From Janibacter melonis (GTDB lineage Bacteria > Actinomycetota > Actinomycetes > Actinomycetales > Dermatophilaceae), in contig NZ_JAJBZM010000002.1 of the NCBI RefSeq assembly GCF_020567375.1, positions 455,036 through 519,035 of the forward strand: a DNA stretch of 64,000 nt. The letters are read 5' to 3'. Both the position numbers and the translations under genes were made by a program. The notes under the pieces are model-generated. The model saw nothing but the letters and a program-made list of their open reading frames with translations, had not been told where the DNA came from and searched no databases. Shown here in pieces: positions 62,860 through 64,000 of the stretch (positions within the stretch are counted from its first letter, which is position 1; each line of letters starts with the position of its first letter).

Positions 62860-63809
62860 TGGCAGGCAACAGCCAGCGCCGGGGCGCGGTGCGCCGCACC
62901 GGGTCCAAGAAGGGTGCCCAGGTCGGCTCCGGCGGCCAGCGCCGTCGGGGTCTCGAGGGCAAGGGGCCGACGCCCAAGGCATCGGACCGCCCGAACCACA
63001 AGGCGTACACGAAGCCCGACCGCTCGAGCTCGCGCTCCAAGCCCGGCAGCGGTGGGCGCAAGAAGTCCGGCGGGTCCGAGATCGTCGCCGGTCGTAACCC
63101 CGTCATCGAGGCGCTGCGCGCCGAGGTGCCGGTCTCGACGATGTACGTCGCGGGCCGGGTCGAGAGCGACGACCGCGTCCGAGAGGCGCTGACCATCGCC
63201 GCGTCGCGCGGCCTGCCCGTCCTCGAGACGCCGCGCACCGAGCTCGACCGCATCACCGACGGCGCGACCCACCAGGGTCTGGCCATCCAGGTGCCGCCCT
63301 ACGAGTACGCCCACCCGAGCGACTTCGTCCAGGTCGCCGGCACCGACGCCCCGCTCGTCGTCGCCCTCGACGGCATCACCGACCCACGCAACCTCGGGGC
63401 GATCATCCGCTCCGTCGCCGCCTTCGGCGGGCACGGCGTCGTCGTGCCGAGCCGTCGCTCGGTCGGCATGACCGCGAGCGCGTGGAAGACCTCCGCGGGC
63501 GCCGCGGTGCGCGTGCCCGTCGCGCAGGCGAGCAACCTCACCCGCGCGCTCGAGGACTACCGCAAGGCCGGCTTCTTCGTCGTCGGTCTCGACATGGACG
63601 GGGACGTCGAGCTGCCGGGCCTGTCCCTGGCGACCGAGCCGCTCGTCGTCGTCGTCGGCAGCGAGGGCAAGGGCCTGTCCCGCCTCGTGCGCGAGACGTG
63701 CGACCAGATCGTCTCGATCCCGATGAGCAGCGCCATCGAGTCGCTCAACGCCGGCATGGCTGTCGGCGTGACGATGTACGAGATCTCGCGGCGGCGCGCC
63801 GACGCCTGA
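62859..63809 (+). CDS. rlmB: 23S rRNA 2'-O-ribose methyltransferase (RlmB/TrmH family)
   Basis: 316 residues. A basic, disordered N-terminal extension of about 70 residues (Gly/Lys/Arg/Ser), then the substrate-binding domain ([14 protein letters not shown]) and a SPOUT knot with [26 protein letters not shown] and [15 protein letters not shown]. Methylates the ribose of G2251 (E. coli numbering) in 23S rRNA. Coupled to cysS by TGATG, the usual actinobacterial pair. Confidence 0.94.
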   Translation: MAGNSQRRGAVRRTGSKKGAQVGSGGQRRRGLEGKGPTPKASDRPNHKAYTKPDRSSSRSKPGSGGRKKSGGSEIVAGRNPVIEALRAEVPVSTMYVAGRVESDDRVREALTIAASRGLPVLETPRTELDRITDGATHQGLAIQVPPYEYAHPSDFVQVAGTDAPLVVALDGITDPRNLGAIIRSVAAFGGHGVVVPSRRSVGMTASAWKTSAGAAVRVPVAQASNLTRALEDYRKAGFFVVGLDMDGDVELPGLSLATEPLVVVVGSEGKGLSRLVRETCDQIVSIPMSSAIESLNAGMAVGVTMYEISRRRADA

Positions 63810-63833
63810 TCCTCGGGTCGGGCGACGGGGGAG

Positions 63834-64000
63834 TCAGCGGGTGCGAAGGACCGCGGCGTCGGCGACCTTGTCGCTGAGGGTGCGGCCCTCGTCGTCGAAG
63901 AGCATCCACACGGCGCTGATGAGACCGGCGAAGCCGGCGACGAGCGCCTTGAGCAGGGCCTGCTCGAAGGTGGGGAGCTCGCCCGTGCGCGCGTTGACGA
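63834..64000 (-). CDS. RDD-family membrane protein (partial, N-terminus off window)
   Basis: Only the last 55 residues are visible (stop at 63834). One membrane segment (ALVAGFAGLISAVWMLF) followed by DDEGRTLSDKVADAAVLRTR, which matches the end of RDD domains where an Asp-Lys pair follows the last helix. Function of RDD proteins varies (transport, antiport). Convergent with rlmB. Confidence 0.6.
   Translation of the reverse strand, partial: VNARTGELPTFEQALLKALVAGFAGLISAVWMLFDDEGRTLSDKVADAAVLRTR

Overview
The window is high-G+C DNA (low 70s percent by eye) packed with short-spaced genes on both strands. The content points to an actinobacterium: mycothiol genes (mshA, mshD, a mycothiol-dependent formaldehyde dehydrogenase), carD, senX3-regX3, a glnR-type regulator, mutT1, an HbhA-like protein, the DUF222/HNH family and many genes that appear to start at the transcription start site. 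Several blocks repeat gene orders known from Mycobacterium (hbhA with its XRE regulator; mshA-ybjN-gpm1-senX3-regX3; carD-ispD-ispF with a divergent lipoprotein; glnR-mshD; ppk1-mutT1). The lactate lutABC operon, fructose PTS and general style suggest Micrococcales, possibly Intrasporangiaceae (Janibacter/Knoellia-like). That placement is inference. There is no IS element, prophage or CRISPR array.

Layout. 1-6.3 kb (minus strand): truncated family-2 glycosyltransferase, ArsR-controlled CDF metal exporter, DUF1932 oxidoreductase, DUF222/HNH protein, DUF2231 membrane protein. 6.5-9.6 kb: tRNA Glu-Asp-Phe operon with promoter and terminator, PHP-domain protein, GuaB1-type GMP reductase. 9.6-14.4 kb (plus): DUF445 protein, VOC protein with an XRE-cupin regulator, two unknown proteins, an orphan LuxR regulator, tRNA-Lys. 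14.4-21.3 kb: lactate locus (lldR, permease, lutABC) with two identical palindromic operators around the promoter, then an enoyl-CoA hydratase homologue and an unknown protein. 21.3-23.4 kb: a probable structured RNA, a 65-residue protein, a DUF47 PhoU-like protein and a PiT phosphate carrier.

23.5-32.6 kb (minus): pstSCAB behind a PHO box, then glnR-mshD-ppk1-mutT1. 32.6-39.7 kb: membrane protein, nitrobindin-like protein, LCP protein, Fur-family regulator with ygfZ, XRE regulator with HbhA-like protein, asparaginase, dtd, DUF2516. 39.7-46.8 kb: methyltransferase, membrane protein-mshA-ybjN, gpm1, phoU, senX3-regX3. 46.9-50.4 kb: LpqE-like lipoprotein, carD-ispD, an antisense flavin monooxygenase, ispF. 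50.4-59.7 kb is an accessory block between ispF and cysS: a WXG100-like protein fused to an HEXXH domain with a translationally coupled lipoprotein, a glutamine amidotransferase, formaldehyde detoxification genes (mscR plus MBL hydrolase), and the fructose PTS (fruR-fruK-fruA-ptsH, divergent from ptsI). The window ends with cysS, rlmB and a truncated RDD protein.

Themes. Phosphate: two uptake systems, two PhoU-type proteins, ppk1 and the SenX3-RegX3 two-component pair, with PHO-box-like GTTCAC repeats upstream of pstS and between phoU and senX3. Mycothiol: synthesis genes at two loci plus a mycothiol-dependent dehydrogenase. Regulation: about twenty genes have a -10-like hexamer (often TAGGCT, TAGACT or TATGGT) 6-8 nt before the start codon, the layout of leaderless mRNAs. 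Most open frames antisense to genes are artefacts of base composition. Best leads for new biology are the WXG/HEXXH-lipoprotein pair at 50.4-52.2 kb, the structured RNA at 21.36-21.45 kb, and the octamer CGAAGGGG, which I count about 54 times.
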